Assembly (NCBI RefSeq): GCF_004359215.1 | Contig: NC_090623.1 | Location: 446,688 to 510,687 of the forward strand | Length of the DNA: 64,000 nt | Source of the DNA: Bremia lactucae | Lineage: Eukaryota; Oomycota; Peronosporomycetes; Peronosporales; Peronosporaceae | Reading direction: 5' to 3' | Shown here: positions 1 through 10,771 of the stretch, piece by piece | Numbering within the stretch: the stretch's first letter is position 1 | How the letters are laid out: every line of letters starts with the position of its first letter | The notes under the pieces: generated by a model | Databases searched by the model: none | Seen by the model: the letters and a program-made list of their open reading frames with translations, nothing else | What the model was told of the DNA's origin: nothing | Translations under genes and position numbers: made by a program

Positions 1-1389
1 GGTAGCAAGCTCCACATGTCGACCGCAGATCATCCCCAGACCGATGGCCAAACAGAACGTGCCAATCGGGTCGTGGCGGATGTCTTACGCACTATAGCAA
101 CTCCCAAAGAGTGGAGCAAGCAATTGCCCTTTGTGGAGTTCGCTATAAATAACAGTGTCCACGCCAGTACGGGTGAGACACCGTTTTATATTAACGGACT
201 GCGCCATCCTCGGACGCCAGTCTCGTTTGTGCGCAGCCCGAGTCTTAGTGGGGGAGGGCCCCTCACTATGCTCGGTGCAAAAGAGGGACATAGTTTCGTC
301 AATATGACGATGACCCATGAGGGTATCATCTCAAAGACAGAAACTTGCCCTAATGTTCCTGCCAGTTTAGCAGTGGTCAATAAAACTACGCTTTATGACC
401 GACCTCTCGGCGGTATCATAGGCGAGTTTGATGCTTAAAGCGTGAGCGAGCTCAACGCTTTGTGGATAAGCGATTAGCTTGCACACGTAAAGTCCGTGAC
501 GCAATGGCAAGCACACAGGACAAGCAAAAGACATATGCGGACCGAAGTGGTCGCAAAAATAATGAACGCTTTAGAGTGGGTGAAAAGTACTATTAAGTAC
601 TGCCGTCCTACCTAAAAATGCAATTTCTGTATTACCTGGAGGTACTACGAAGTTGTTGCCGCGTTTCATTGGGCCCTTTACGGTGGTAGAAGAGGTAGGA
701 GACCTAAATTATAGGCTCACCCTTCCCACGTATATGAATACGCACCCCGTATTTTATATGGGTCGTCTGAAACTGTATGTAGACCCAAATGAGGTCACAT
801 ACCCTCATCCGTCTAAGGAGACCGATGGTGACGCCGACTGTGAGTCGAGCGTCGTTCGGGTAAGGGGGGCGGTGAAGGAGAAAAGCTATCGGACCGATTC
901 CTCCCTCCACGAACAGGACTTGGAGAGCGAAGGACACCACGCGAGTAACGCGGATCCCTCAGCATTATCCTTTCAAAGAGGTCCAAGTGAGTCTTTAGGC
1001 GTTCATAACCCTGATGATCCGTCGCTTGGACATCAAAGAGATCCGAGGTCAATCGTGAGAGTTGACCCTCGAGATCCGCAACACGTCGTCCAGCAGCGCT
1101 AACGCCTGTGTCTGAACGGACGAAGGTAAGGCAGCCGCGAGTACTTGGGCGAGATCGCCACTCCTATCGGGCGCCGCCTGCACTGATTGATGCCGGTGGG
1201 AATCAACGCTTCCTTGTTAGAAGGTTGCTTGCCCACCGCTTTGTGAGGCAAAGGCATCAGATCCTCGTCCAATGGAAAGGTTACCCAAAGAGTTTTGACT
1301 CTCGGGAACCGATCGATACCCTACGTATTGATGTGCCTGGCATGGTGGCTGCCTATGAAAAGGAGCACCAGCTGAGGCCTCTTTGCTAG
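1..1389 (+). pseudogene. Gypsy integrase C-terminal half with chromodomain (B1)
   Basis: Integrase inserts the cDNA copy into host chromatin. The visible part starts at the end of the rve core (motif STADHPQTDGQTER, about 19-60), followed by the conserved EFAINNSVHASTGETPF region. A stop at 436-438 breaks the frame; the B2 copy reads through the matching place. The frame resumes at about 653 with the GPY/F module (LLPRFIGPFTVV, then THPVFYMGRLK), a charged linker, a second stop near 1100, and a chromodomain-like end at 1165-1389 (RFLVRRLLAHR, ILVQWKGYP). Chromodomains in this family are known to guide integration to heterochromatin. Frameshifts make it non-functional as it stands. Confidence 0.85.
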
Positions 1390-2315
1390 TCTCAAATGGA
1401 AAGGAGCATCAGCTGAGGCCTTTTCGCTAGCACGCAAGCGGCCAAAATTAATTTGTTGCAACCGCTGCTTCATCGCATCGGAATGCGGATGAATGCGGCG
1501 CAAGAATATTACCTTGTATTGGTCGGGCGTTTCATTTGAACGCAACACGACCGAGATCGGGAAAATACGTACAAGCGATTTTCCCTGAGCCCTCTACGAC
1601 TTAAACACGCCATAATAATAAGGAGCGTCTACAAGAGCGCGCTTTTAGGAGCGACGCTCTTGGCCCGTTTGAACGAGGCCATTTAGATGGAGAGGGCATC
1701 CTTGGTATGCCACCCGTCACATAGCCACGTTCAAAACGACTGGCTTGTGATACCGACTGAGCACGTTCACGTCTCGTTGGCGGAGCTTTAAGCTTCGAAT
1801 CCTCTATGTCAGAATCATTATGGATTATGGTCTAAGCATAAGGCGTTGTGGTCATACCCAACCGAGACGCGGCTGCGCCTTTATGGGCAGCGCTCCCAAT
1901 ACCTGTCGCTGCGCTTTCCAGCGCAGACGACGAGACAGTATTCGTAAATGCTGCTGTCTCCATGTTGGGAGCCATGAGAGAAGTTTGAATGGGCAATAAT
2001 GCGCCATCATCCTTCCTCATGAGCTTGTTGTCCGCATCACTACTATGAGGGGGGGGGTGACGGCAACGGTGTCGACTCATTGTGGTCGACAATGAGCGAC
2101 GGATCAACATCCTCACTGTTAAAGTGGGATGAATTCTTTAGCCCTGTTAACGCGACAGCAGCAGTAGCTGTCGGCGTTTTGACTAAGGCATTAGACGCTG
2201 CCGGCGAGTTAACGCGACGCGTGCGCTTAGTGCGAGATTGAGCGGGCGTCTTCAGAGACGACCCACCAACGTGTCCCCTTTTCGGGGGCATCTTTGGCGC
2301 CGTATATATGAACAC
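1321..2315 (-). pseudogene. Antisense ORF of family B (B1 copy), unknown product
   Basis: A broken frame on the strand opposite to pol, between integrase and the 3' LTR. It starts at about 2291-2315, roughly 110-130 bp inside the LTR. The N-terminal part is basic (MPPKRGHVGGSSLK), the middle is Ala/Thr/Ser-rich (TPTATAAVALTGLK), and the far end contains NETPDQY and FLRRIHPHSDAM. Frames shift near 2040-2116 and again near 1600-1830. The B2 copy conserves the same peptide stretches, so these are not random open frames, although overlap with the chromodomain at 1321-1389 is on the other strand. I do not recognise a domain. Confidence 0.55.
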
Positions 2316-2422
2316 AGGTCGCTGGAGTGATTGAGTAAATTAGCGGCGCGTAAAGCTGCTTGCAGTTCCTCTCTCCTCTTTGACGAATTCGAAATTAAAA
2401 TACGTTCTGAAAGGGGGGATGG

Positions 2423-2977
2423 TGTAACGGGCTAAAGTTGCCCTAAATGTTAACCAGTCCCGTTAAGTACACTCGGTGTGCTTAAGGGAATGGTCATTAC
2501 TAAATTATAGTAATTAGACCCAACACTCGGGTGTGGTGCACATTTGTGACCAACCCTTGTGTATGTGATGCACATGGGTGCATTCACATTAGGAGGGATG
2601 ACGCCCAGCGTCATCCATGATGACGGCTAGCGTCATCAGTTACGCGAGGTACCTATAAAGATACGCTCGCAATACATCTTAAGTGTTATCGATAGAGATG
2701 ACATTTTAATTGGTTAAAAAAGGTATTTATATTTAATACGATTAAATATAAATTAGTCTAAAAGCTACTTCCGACTTGATAAGTGCGCACGAGGAGCCGG
2801 ATTATCGCTCCCGTGACGACACTTAATCAAAGGACTTAGTGTGTCGGGTGAGGTTTGCTAACGCGCCCACCACAACTACTTCACTGCACGCAAGCGAAGC
2901 AGGTTAAACCTCTTCCTTGCTGTGCTAGGGTGTGTGTCTAAGTAGAGCGTGGCCGCATTACGACTAGCCCGCCGACA
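2423..2977 (+). repeat. LTR of B1 (3' LTR), family B
   Basis: It starts TGTAACGGGC after the purine tract AAGGGGGGATGG and ends GCCCGCCGACA. It is about 555 bp long and closely matches the LTR of B2 at 56412-56964. An internal stretch repeats a CGTCATCC-type motif (2598-2640). It forms the boundary with the host gene fragment at 2978. Confidence 0.85.
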
Positions 2978-3311
2978 AATAAGGTCGATAACAACTTGAT
3001 TGTTTTGATGTACAGTCAAAGATGGCGGCAAAGCAGCACCAGCGTATATTTCGCCAATAGGAAACGATACTGTCAACGGACCATGGCGATTCTGCCCAAA
3101 CTCCACTTCTTGAACCGGCTGTCCACCTTGGTGCAAGATAGCAACTCGAAGAAAATTGCCGAGAAATTTTGATTCCGGTCGCCACTTGAACAGACGAGTA
3201 TGTGATATCCATCCACCGCATGAGTTTGGCTCGGAGTGCCTTCAAGTTTTCATTTTTGTAAGCCACTTCGATGATGAGGCTTTGAAATGTCGATTTACCT
3301 GCAACTCTCAT
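2978..3311 (-). pseudogene. Host gene fragment, C-terminal part (possible Uma2/PD-(D/E)XK-like protein)
   Basis: A minus-strand coding stretch squeezed between the B1 LTR and the A1 LTR. The first frame begins at the A1 edge with MRVAGKSTFQS, then EVAYKNENLKALRAKL and VQVATGIKI. A frameshift near 3140 moves the reading to a second frame with QPVQEVEFGQNRHGPLTVSF, FPIGEIYAGAALPPSL and NQVVIDL, which stops at the LTR. The EVAYKNE-to-GIKI pattern resembles the core of Uma2-type nuclease folds; that assignment is inference. The matching N-terminal part seems to lie at 11159-11558, on the other side of A1. The gene is broken by a frameshift and two element borders. Confidence 0.5.
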
Positions 3312-3744
3312 TGTAACGGGGCACTATTAACTTGCACTGCTTCAGAACAAGACCACTACGCACTGCCTTAGTGCGAGTCGTGCCTCACGTCACTTCACGT
3401 GCAGTAGTACATGCAGAGAAAGACTCTTTTTTAACCACTTTCTTCAAGAGGGATAAAAGAAAAATGTATTTAATATAATTCAGTTCTTCTATTTCTATCT
3501 ATTTAATACTAACTTAATTACTACAAAACATGTAATAAAGTCTTTTCTGCCTCTCCCTCTGCGCGCGTACAGCGCTGACTGGACCGCGGAGAAAGTGGAT
3601 ATAATGGCCTATATTTATCAATAGATAAGCTTTCCGAATATTACCACGTAAAGTAATATTCTTTAAATATTATGGACCTTTTAGATAACATACTAATTAA
3701 CAACCTTTAAGTTTAATTTTTATGTAACGATACACCCCGTTACA
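3312..3744 (-). repeat. 3' LTR of A1, family A (subfamily I)
   Basis: The plus strand reads TGTAACGGGG at the left edge and ends CACCCCGTTACA, so the ends form an inverted repeat of about 10 bp. The sense-strand start also makes a hairpin: TGTAACG, an 8-nt loop, then CGTTACA (3723-3744). The sense-strand upstream sequence (3745-3760) is a purine run ending GGGAGGGGAGA, a good polypurine tract. Confidence 0.88.
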
Positions 3745-3844
3745 TCTCCCCTCCCTTTAACGACAATCACTCTAATTGTCATCGAATAGAGTGGTCACTA
3801 TAAGACCGCTTAGTTGAAAACGATGTTGATTGGTCAGACCATCA

Positions 3845-4960
3845 ATAGTAATTCCATCGCATTTTTGAACAAGTCCATACGGTATGCTAATAGTGCGGTC
3901 CTTCGGCTGCGGTTCATGCAGCCACGCGCGACGCATTATTGTCTCTTGCGGCAGACGCTTCGTCCGCCTAGTATCTTCTTCTCTCGCAACACTAGATGTT
4001 GCGGGTACACGTGGTGATTCACCACGTGTATGCGATTCCTCTTTGGAGGTCGACTACGAATGCGAGTCGGACGAAATAGCCGACTCGGGAAGAGCAGAAC
4101 AGTTGCCTAATCATCGTCAGGCGGCTGACGTTAAGCCTTTAATTGAGACGGCTCAATTAGATGGACGTGCAACTAGCGTTCGCTACAGCATGTTTGGTTC
4201 CGACGATGAGGATGGTTCCTCATCGCCAGCACCGTCTCCCGTGCCGTCACCCGCACATATTTCTTTGCGTGGTGATAACGATGGCGTAATCCATCGTAAA
4301 AGAAGTTCTTGTGGTACCCCTTCTTCAGAGGTGCCACTCAGGGGATGGCAGACACTAAAATGTTTCGTCTTGCTCCTGAGAAGAAGCCGTGGCTTTTGCC
4401 CGAACGTCAAATCAATAGCTTGTCTGGAGAGACTACACCTCAAAAAAATCCCTTCTTTATTGCGACGAAGCTACATGGCCTTGATCCCAAAACGAAGAAC
4501 TTTCGCGCCGAGAACGATTTTTATCTCGATGCTTTTTTTTAGCATTGATGGTATAGTGGCAACAACAAGCGAGATAAAGTCTCGCTGACGCAAGTCTGGA
4601 GCGCGTTCATTCGCAATGCCGAAGATATTGGACGCGAAGCCTGGCTTCAAAGACTTAACGCGATTCGCGTTAAGCTTAAGAAACGATTTTCAACCGGAGC
4701 AAAGTATAAATTGCATCGGTTTTCACGTGGGGTAGGACTTTCATGCCTCCTGTGGGGTGATCCCTGTCCGTGTTGTGATGACAACACGAAGCGAGTAAAA
4801 GGGGATGTCTATTCCCTTTCTTCCACCTGGGGAAGGGCCGCATATCTATCGAGATGCGCGATACGATTGGCGTTTTGCAAATGATTTACAGGCGCCAGAG
4901 GCGCGTGTTTTCCGATGGACCTTCTGATTTATGGGATGCCCTTAAACTAGAGGATCCCTC
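3845..4960 (+). pseudogene. Antisense ORF of family A (A1 copy), unknown product
   Basis: A plus-strand reading inside a minus-strand element, starting about 110-120 bp from the LTR. In order it shows a Ser/Ala region, an acidic patch (EVDYECESDEIADSGR), an acidic Ser/Pro stretch (FGSDDEDGSSSPAPSPVPSP), a block with APEKKPWLLPERQINSLSGE and IATKLHGLDPKTKNFRAE, a helical basic block (GREAWLQRLNAIRVKLKKRF, then GAKYKLHRFSRG), a Cys cluster (GDPCPCC) and a region with GEGPHIYRDARYDWRFANDL. At least four frameshifts are needed to follow it. The A4 and A5 copies conserve the N-terminal half; D1 shares the YKLHR block. The function is unknown and the length (about 1.1 kb) implies a protein of roughly 370 residues. 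Confidence 0.55.
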
Positions 4961-4963
4961 TAA

Positions 4964-5720
4964 TTAGGTGGGTATACTTGGATGGCGTAAGCCATTCACG
5001 AAGAACGGTGTATGCGTTTTAGACGCATGCACCAATTTATTGATGGCGAATTCGACAATCGGTAAAAACTTGCTCCAAATCGGATACGATTGGACGTAAC
5101 CGCGAAGTCTCTCTTCGTGGACGAGTTTTACGCGTTCCGTCTGACCATCTGTCTCTGGATGATCAGAAGTTGACATAGTCAGCCTTGTCCGATCTATCGG
5201 AATACGGATTGCCAAACCTCCGCCGTGAACCGTTGATCTCTATCCGAGACTAGTTCACGGGGTAAACCGTGGAGTTTGAATACCGTGTCGATAAAGACAC
5301 GGGCACAACCGGGAGCCGTGATCGACTCTGGTGCTGCAACAAAATGTACTAACTTGCTGACACTGTCTATAAAAACAAGGATTCCAGCGTTTTTGTGATC
5401 GTGTTCGGGAAATCCGAAGACAAAGTCCATAGATATGGACTGCCAACATTCTGCCGGAAGGGATAAAGGTTGGAGAGGTGCACGGGATGAAGGGCTAGGC
5501 TTCACCCGTTGACATACCTCGCAAGCACAAATGTACTTGCGCACGAACTGATACTGGCGGGGCCAGTAAAATTCGCAACTTACTGCGATATAATTTTCTC
5601 AAGTCCACGATGCCCATTTGTTGGTTCATCGTGACACTCATCTCATACATGATGCGCAACCGCAAATCATTGCGAGGTGGGACGACGACAGGGGAAAGTT
5701 GCCGGCAACGACTGTGTAAA
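4964..5720 (-). pseudogene. Integrase of A1
   Basis: A minus-strand rve-type integrase, in two overlapping frames. The upstream frame has the zinc-domain end CEVCQRVKPSPSS, then the core start ISMDFVFGFPEHD with the first catalytic Asp, and the second at HGLPRELVSDRDQRF. A frameshift at about 5200 leads to the second frame with STSDHPETDGQTERVK (third catalytic residue region missing its usual Asn-Arg context) and EFAINKLVHASKTHTPFF. The C-terminal GPY/F module and chromodomain are absent: the antisense frame begins directly downstream. It would not make an active enzyme. Confidence 0.8.
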
Positions 5721-6390
5721 ACAATAATCCGTTGCGTGTTGTGTATCGATCGGATGACAATCGAAATAAAGCCGGTAAATCTTTGAAAAGATTTACTAGA
5801 TGGATTCAGCAGATAATTTATTAAACGCAGAAGGTCTTTATCGTCTGCGTAGGTTTCCTATATTTCATCAAACAAGGTTGATGACGCAACACTTGAAACG
5901 AGTGTTGCAACAGTGGGACTATTTTTACTGTTGGAATGCGCAGCCGGCTCAAAATCGGGTCGGCGTGATAACGCATCAGCGACAACATTTTAAGTCGGCC
6001 TCGTTTATATTCCACGGAGAAATCATACTCCGCGAAGAAATATAGCTACCTCGCCATTCTTTGCGAGAGGTGTAATCTATTTACGGCCGTGCGTAATGAC
6101 GCATGGTCCGTATTTACGATGTCTATCTCGAAAAAGATAGACCCTACATCTAGCTAGTGCATATTTCATAGCAAGGAGTTCCTTGTCATCCACTGGGCAG
6201 TTGCGTTCAGCTGTGCGATTGGTAACAGACGACGCGCTCCGCATCGTTTGAATCGTATTGCATTAACGCACAGACGATTGCAAAATCGCTGGCGTTACAG
6301 ACCACATCAAATGGTCTGTCTTGATCTGCAATCACCAAGATGGGCGATTGCATCAAGCTTTGCTTGACACCTTCAAACGAACGCTGACAA
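5721..6390 (-). pseudogene. RNase H and connection region of A1, decayed
   Basis: Minus-strand sequence between reverse transcriptase and integrase, recognised by position and by nucleotide likeness to the better RNase H stretch of D1 (15095-15334). No long frame survives. The region includes the place matching the CDASGFAIG motif (around 6245-6310) but with substitutions. The upstream end joins the thumb region at 6391. Confidence 0.55.
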
Positions 6391-7161
6391 TCAGCGTTCT
6401 ATAACCATTTCTCGTCTCTTTTTCAAGAGACGAGAGAGATGAACTGTCATCTCTGCATAATTGCGAGAGTACTTGTGCAAGTATGCCGCTAAACCAAGGA
6501 ACTTTCTAAGGTTCTTAACATCGACTGGAACTGGCCAGTTGGTGATTGCCTTGATCTTCTCGGGATCAGGGCGCACGCCGTGTTTACTGACGATGCACTT
6601 AACAAGTGGTATTTTCCTTGCAGCGAATATACACTTCTTGAGATTTGCATACAACTTATGCTTTCGCATAAGTGTAAAAACCTGACGAACGTGACTTTTA
6701 TGTACTTCCACGTCCGTCTTACTGTCCATGGCCCGGCTATGGACGAATACATCGTCAAAGTAACTCGGTGCGAATCCCGCACCGGTCCTCAACAGATTTG
6801 TTTCACATTTGTTGAATGTTGCAGGGGCGTTACTAACCCCCTGAGGCATCACTAGCCATTCCCAGAGCATTCCACTGGGAGTGCTCACTTCTGTGTACGG
6901 GATGTCCCGTTCACGCAAAAGGATTGTAAAGAACCCATCAATCAGATCCCAAGGATTGTATAGAACCCATCCATCAGATCCATAGACGAAAAGATCGTAC
7001 TCTTAGACATACCATCTATGATTACGTCTTTTGTAGGTATCGACGTTTGAGCCGGTACTGTTGCAGCATTCAGTTTGTTGAATGCGTGCACTATCCACCA
7101 CCCTCCTGTGGCCTTTCGCACACAGAAGGTCGGCGACCTATGTGGGGAGGTTGACTCCCTT

Positions 7162-7275
7162 ACATGGCCCGCTTTTACTCGATCGGAAAGAATTTATCGA
7201 TCGCAAGTACTTGTTCACGAGGCAGTGGCCACTGCTTCATGACACAGTACTTTGAGCCCGGTTTGAGCTCGATCT
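7162..7275. repeat. Left copy of a 114-bp duplication flanking the gap
   Basis: Starts ACATGGCCCGCTTTTACTCG and runs to the first N. It matches 8174-8288 with one T indel and one substitution. Both copies encode the same RT segment, which an RT needs only once; the sequence is therefore probably two overlapping contig ends rather than a true repeat. Confidence 0.8.
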
Positions 7276-8173
7276 NNNNNNNNNNNNNNNNNNNNNNNNN
7301 NNNNNNNNNNNNNNNNNNNNNNNNNNNNNNNNNNNNNNNNNNNNNNNNNNNNNNNNNNNNNNNNNNNNNNNNNNNNNNNNNNNNNNNNNNNNNNNNNNNN
7401 NNNNNNNNNNNNNNNNNNNNNNNNNNNNNNNNNNNNNNNNNNNNNNNNNNNNNNNNNNNNNNNNNNNNNNNNNNNNNNNNNNNNNNNNNNNNNNNNNNNN
7501 NNNNNNNNNNNNNNNNNNNNNNNNNNNNNNNNNNNNNNNNNNNNNNNNNNNNNNNNNNNNNNNNNNNNNNNNNNNNNNNNNNNNNNNNNNNNNNNNNNNN
7601 NNNNNNNNNNNNNNNNNNNNNNNNNNNNNNNNNNNNNNNNNNNNNNNNNNNNNNNNNNNNNNNNNNNNNNNNNNNNNNNNNNNNNNNNNNNNNNNNNNNN
7701 NNNNNNNNNNNNNNNNNNNNNNNNNNNNNNNNNNNNNNNNNNNNNNNNNNNNNNNNNNNNNNNNNNNNNNNNNNNNNNNNNNNNNNNNNNNNNNNNNNNN
7801 NNNNNNNNNNNNNNNNNNNNNNNNNNNNNNNNNNNNNNNNNNNNNNNNNNNNNNNNNNNNNNNNNNNNNNNNNNNNNNNNNNNNNNNNNNNNNNNNNNNN
7901 NNNNNNNNNNNNNNNNNNNNNNNNNNNNNNNNNNNNNNNNNNNNNNNNNNNNNNNNNNNNNNNNNNNNNNNNNNNNNNNNNNNNNNNNNNNNNNNNNNNN
8001 NNNNNNNNNNNNNNNNNNNNNNNNNNNNNNNNNNNNNNNNNNNNNNNNNNNNNNNNNNNNNNNNNNNNNNNNNNNNNNNNNNNNNNNNNNNNNNNNNNNN
8101 NNNNNNNNNNNNNNNNNNNNNNNNNNNNNNNNNNNNNNNNNNNNNNNNNNNNNNNNNNNNNNNNNNNNNNNNN
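7276..8173. other. Assembly gap (898 N)
   Basis: A run of N inside the A1 reverse transcriptase. The length is not a round number, so it was probably estimated from pairs or long reads. The identical flanks suggest the true gap is zero or that the gap closes on an overlap. Confidence 0.95.
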
Positions 8174-8288
8174 ACATGGCCCGCTTTTACTCGATCGGTA
8201 AAGAATTTATCGATCGCAAGTACTTGTTCACGAGGCAGTGGCCACTGCTTCATGACACAGTACTTCGAGCCCGGTTTGAGCTCGATCT
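8174..8288. repeat. Right copy of the duplication flanking the gap
   Basis: Same sequence as 7162-7275 with an extra T (CGGTAAAG against CGGAAAG) and C for T near the end. It continues into unique pol sequence to the right. Confidence 0.8.
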
Positions 8289-8454
8289 CATGTCGAGTGC
8301 TTTTATCCTTAGGCAACTCGCATGGAACTGCTTCAGGGAATACATCCCTGAATTCTATTAAATACTCGTATAGAGGATTTCCCTTGAGTGACTTCCAAGA
8401 TTGAGTAGTGTATCTTTCAATCTGAGTCTTCCCGTCGAGGACACTTTCGTCCAT

Positions 8455-9323
8455 CGATGAGCTGCTTAGAACCCGTTCGTTCTCTGCAAAAATTACCGCT
8501 GACCGAATGTCGGTTACGTTATCGTCCTCTGTGACGAGTACGCAGATCTGCTTAATTTACCACCATGCAGATCTCTTAAGAACCGCTTAGGTTCTAGGGT
8601 TGGTAATTGAGTACCTCCGAAGTTAACTTCGGAAACGCATACAGATCAAGAGTATAAGCGCCTACTCTTGAACCGTTATTAACCAAGACATTCAATGTCT
8701 CGGTTTCTTCCTGGGGTTTATCCACAGGCTGCCGAGGGATCAATCCCTCGGGATGCTGAAGTCTAGTCACTTAAGCATTAACTATTTTAGTAGTTTTCTC
8801 CTCAAGGAGGTGGAGACTTATTTCCTCAACGTCTTCCGACTGTGATTGCGCTATCACTGTCGTGTCCTCTACGGTCGACTCTCTACTCGACCTAGGATCA
8901 TCGTGCTGTCCATTTGAACAACCGGTATCTTCCTTAAATGTCGCCCGCTAGGCGTACATTCATGTCTCAATTCACTCGACTTCTTCGAGTGGTGGACCTT
9001 TGGCGCTGTCTGTGTATTCGCACAGCCGCCGGTAGCTGACTCCATAGGGTGATTAGTAATCACACTGTGATCTTGTGCGGACGTACTAAAGACCGTGCCA
9101 CAAGTAAGGCCATCCCACTCACTCGTTGTACATCCACACGCTTGTGGACGCTCCAAGACGTTTATCAGATGGCCATCTGATGAACAAGTGGCAGACATCT
9201 TTACGGATCGATGCCGCCAGCTAATTCTTGGCTCATATTTTCTGAGCCAAGGTTAACCTAGGATGATATCAATTTTATCATTCAAATCCAGTACGATGAA
9301 ATCATCATCGTACTATAAATCTT
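8455..9323 (-). pseudogene. Protease-RT linker of A1, decayed
   Basis: Minus-strand sequence between the protease and reverse transcriptase. Fragments matching the linker of A5 are visible (for example the region reading EPKRFLRDL and KQICVLVTEDD around 8530-8600). The part from 8700 to 9230 gives only broken frames, with the aspartic protease end (the Leu-Asp-Asp-Lys type strand) near 9230-9300. Confidence 0.5.
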
Positions 9324-9833
9324 TTAACGTGTCGTGAATTTCACTACGCATTTCATTACTGTTATTGATGCGCCTGTCCCTACGCGTACCGTCTTCCTCG
9401 TTGGAGGGATGTCGCGCTCAACATATTTGAGCCTACGACCTTCTAGCGACTGGCGACGAATAAGGTTATTCGACGCTTCACAGTCCGCTAGTGCTCTTAC
9501 TGACAACTTATCTGTCATTTTTAACTTCAAGGCGATGAGGGATACCTCATCGCCAGCTGCAGAGACACATAACGATTGTGTGTCTAGAGCACCTTTGGTG
9601 AAGTTGCTGGATCTGTAGGGCGTGCACCCCTGCAGACGCCGATCGTTTTTTAGCGGTCCGCCTCGTTGTTTTGATTTAGCAACAACGTCGGACCCACGAC
9701 CGTTGCCCTTCTTGGCATTCGGTCCATAATTACGTTCAGTACGTTTAGGTACTGGGCGTGGGGCACTACACTTATGAGCGTAGTGTAATAACTTCTGACA
9801 GCGATTGCAGAAATGCAATCGCTTATTGTTCAA
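9324..9833 (-). pseudogene. Gag zinc knuckle and aspartic protease start of A1
   Basis: One open frame of 169 codons on the minus strand. It begins inside gag at the zinc knuckle CNRCQKLLHYAHKC (CX2CX4HX4C, with Leu in place of the usual Gly), goes through a basic linker, and enters the retroviral-type protease with ALADCEASNNLIRRQSLEG. The homologous A5 frame reads VDCGASNN there, so the catalytic Asp is kept while the Gly after it is Glu here. Ends with ASITVMKCVVKFTTR. Lacks an own start: it is a slice of a gag-pol polyprotein. Confidence 0.75.
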
Positions 9834-10739
9834 AATGCAAGGTTTTTCGCTTTCGGCATAAGAAAGGTCCCAAAGTTCAGGACCTCCAAGCTCGTGTCGT
9901 CTTGGAGGACAATACGATGACGAATTACCTCAAGCCTGTCTCAAGCTACAATCCTCCTGTTCCACAACGGATATTGCTTCTTCAAGCGTTTACAGTTCCA
10001 AGCGGAACAGGTGGGTGTTTACGAGACCATCCGTAAGACCTTGTAAGAACACCGTAATCAACGTGTGTTCATGAACTGGGCTATTTATTATACAACTCGC
10101 TAAGAGTCGTATGTGCTGGGCATAAGCGTGAACATCACGCTTGCCTTGCTTGAGTTTCAGAAGCTCTGAACGAGCTCTGAACTCAGCCCTTGGCGCTTCA
10201 AACGTCTATTTGAGCCGGGCTTTAAAAGCCTCTAGCGACCCAAAGACGTATGGGTCACGCAACTTAAGGCCCAATGCCCAAGTTTTGGCACGACCTGCCA
10301 AATTTGACAGAGCAAATGCGACTTGCATTTGCTCGTCGACGATGTAACGAGCCCTTATGGCATCGTCCAACGCGACAAACCATCTTAAGAGGGAGTCTCT
10401 TCGATCCGCTCTGCTTGGAGATGTCAATCTTTAGAGTTTCGGGACGACGCGTATGCGTCATCCCAGGTACAGGGTTTTGTACCTGTTGTAACCACAACAG
10501 TTCTGCCTGTTGAGAGCCTTGCCGATTCAGCAAGGCTACCTTCTTCTTCATCTCGTCAAGTTCATGTTGTATGAACTTGGCGATGGCTGAATTGAGGTCA
10601 TCTCTGTCCAAACCGGACAGATGGCATCATTCCCTACGGTCGGACTCGTTCGTTCGACCGCACTCCTTTCTATGTCACTTACGAAGGAGTAGTTATCACG
10701 CGAAATGTGATGCGTAAATCCATTATCATCTAACATGTT
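9834..10739 (-). pseudogene. Gag (capsid region) of A1
   Basis: The start codon is near 10736 by analogy with A5 (MLDDNG). The coding path then uses at least three frames: DRDDLNSAIAKFIQHELDEM with a predicted coiled coil (LNRQGSQQAELLWLQQ), VPGMTHTRRPETLKIDI, and the capsid core with SNLAGRAKTWALGLKLRDPY. The homologous A5 and A2 frames confirm the order. Structural protein of the particle; broken here by frameshifts at about 10600, 10430 and 10200. Confidence 0.75.
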
Positions 10740-10771
10740 TATGTTAGATGATGGAACTGTGGTCCTGGACG

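Larger units (their letters stand above)
1..2977 (+). mobile_element. Ty3/gypsy retrotransposon B1, 3' part (cut by window edge)
   Basis: The 3' end of a plus-strand gypsy element: integrase catalytic end, GPY/F-type C-terminal module, chromodomain, an antisense frame, a polypurine tract (2411-2422) and one LTR. The element is homologous to B2 near the right side of the window. It is decayed, with in-frame stops and frameshifts in pol. The right edge is the LTR end at 2977, where sequence resembling a broken host gene begins. The 5' part lies outside the window. Confidence 0.85.
6391..8454 (-). pseudogene. Reverse transcriptase of A1, interrupted by a gap
   Basis: The upstream part (8174-8454) carries the protease-RT linker and the RT start with KGNPLYEYLIEFRDVFPEA and KYCVMKQWPLPREQV. 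The downstream part (6391-7275) includes LVMPQGVSNAPATF and the catalytic YFDD box (6751-6762), then the thumb with FLGLAAYLHKYSRNYAE. Between them lie 898 N, and the flanks overlap (see the repeat at 7162/8174). A local tandem duplication at about 6918-6980 also breaks the frame near the fingers. Confidence 0.8.

Noticed and set aside
7164..8454. Long open frames of 320-405 codons across the gap
   Set aside because: They are open only because N cannot form a stop.
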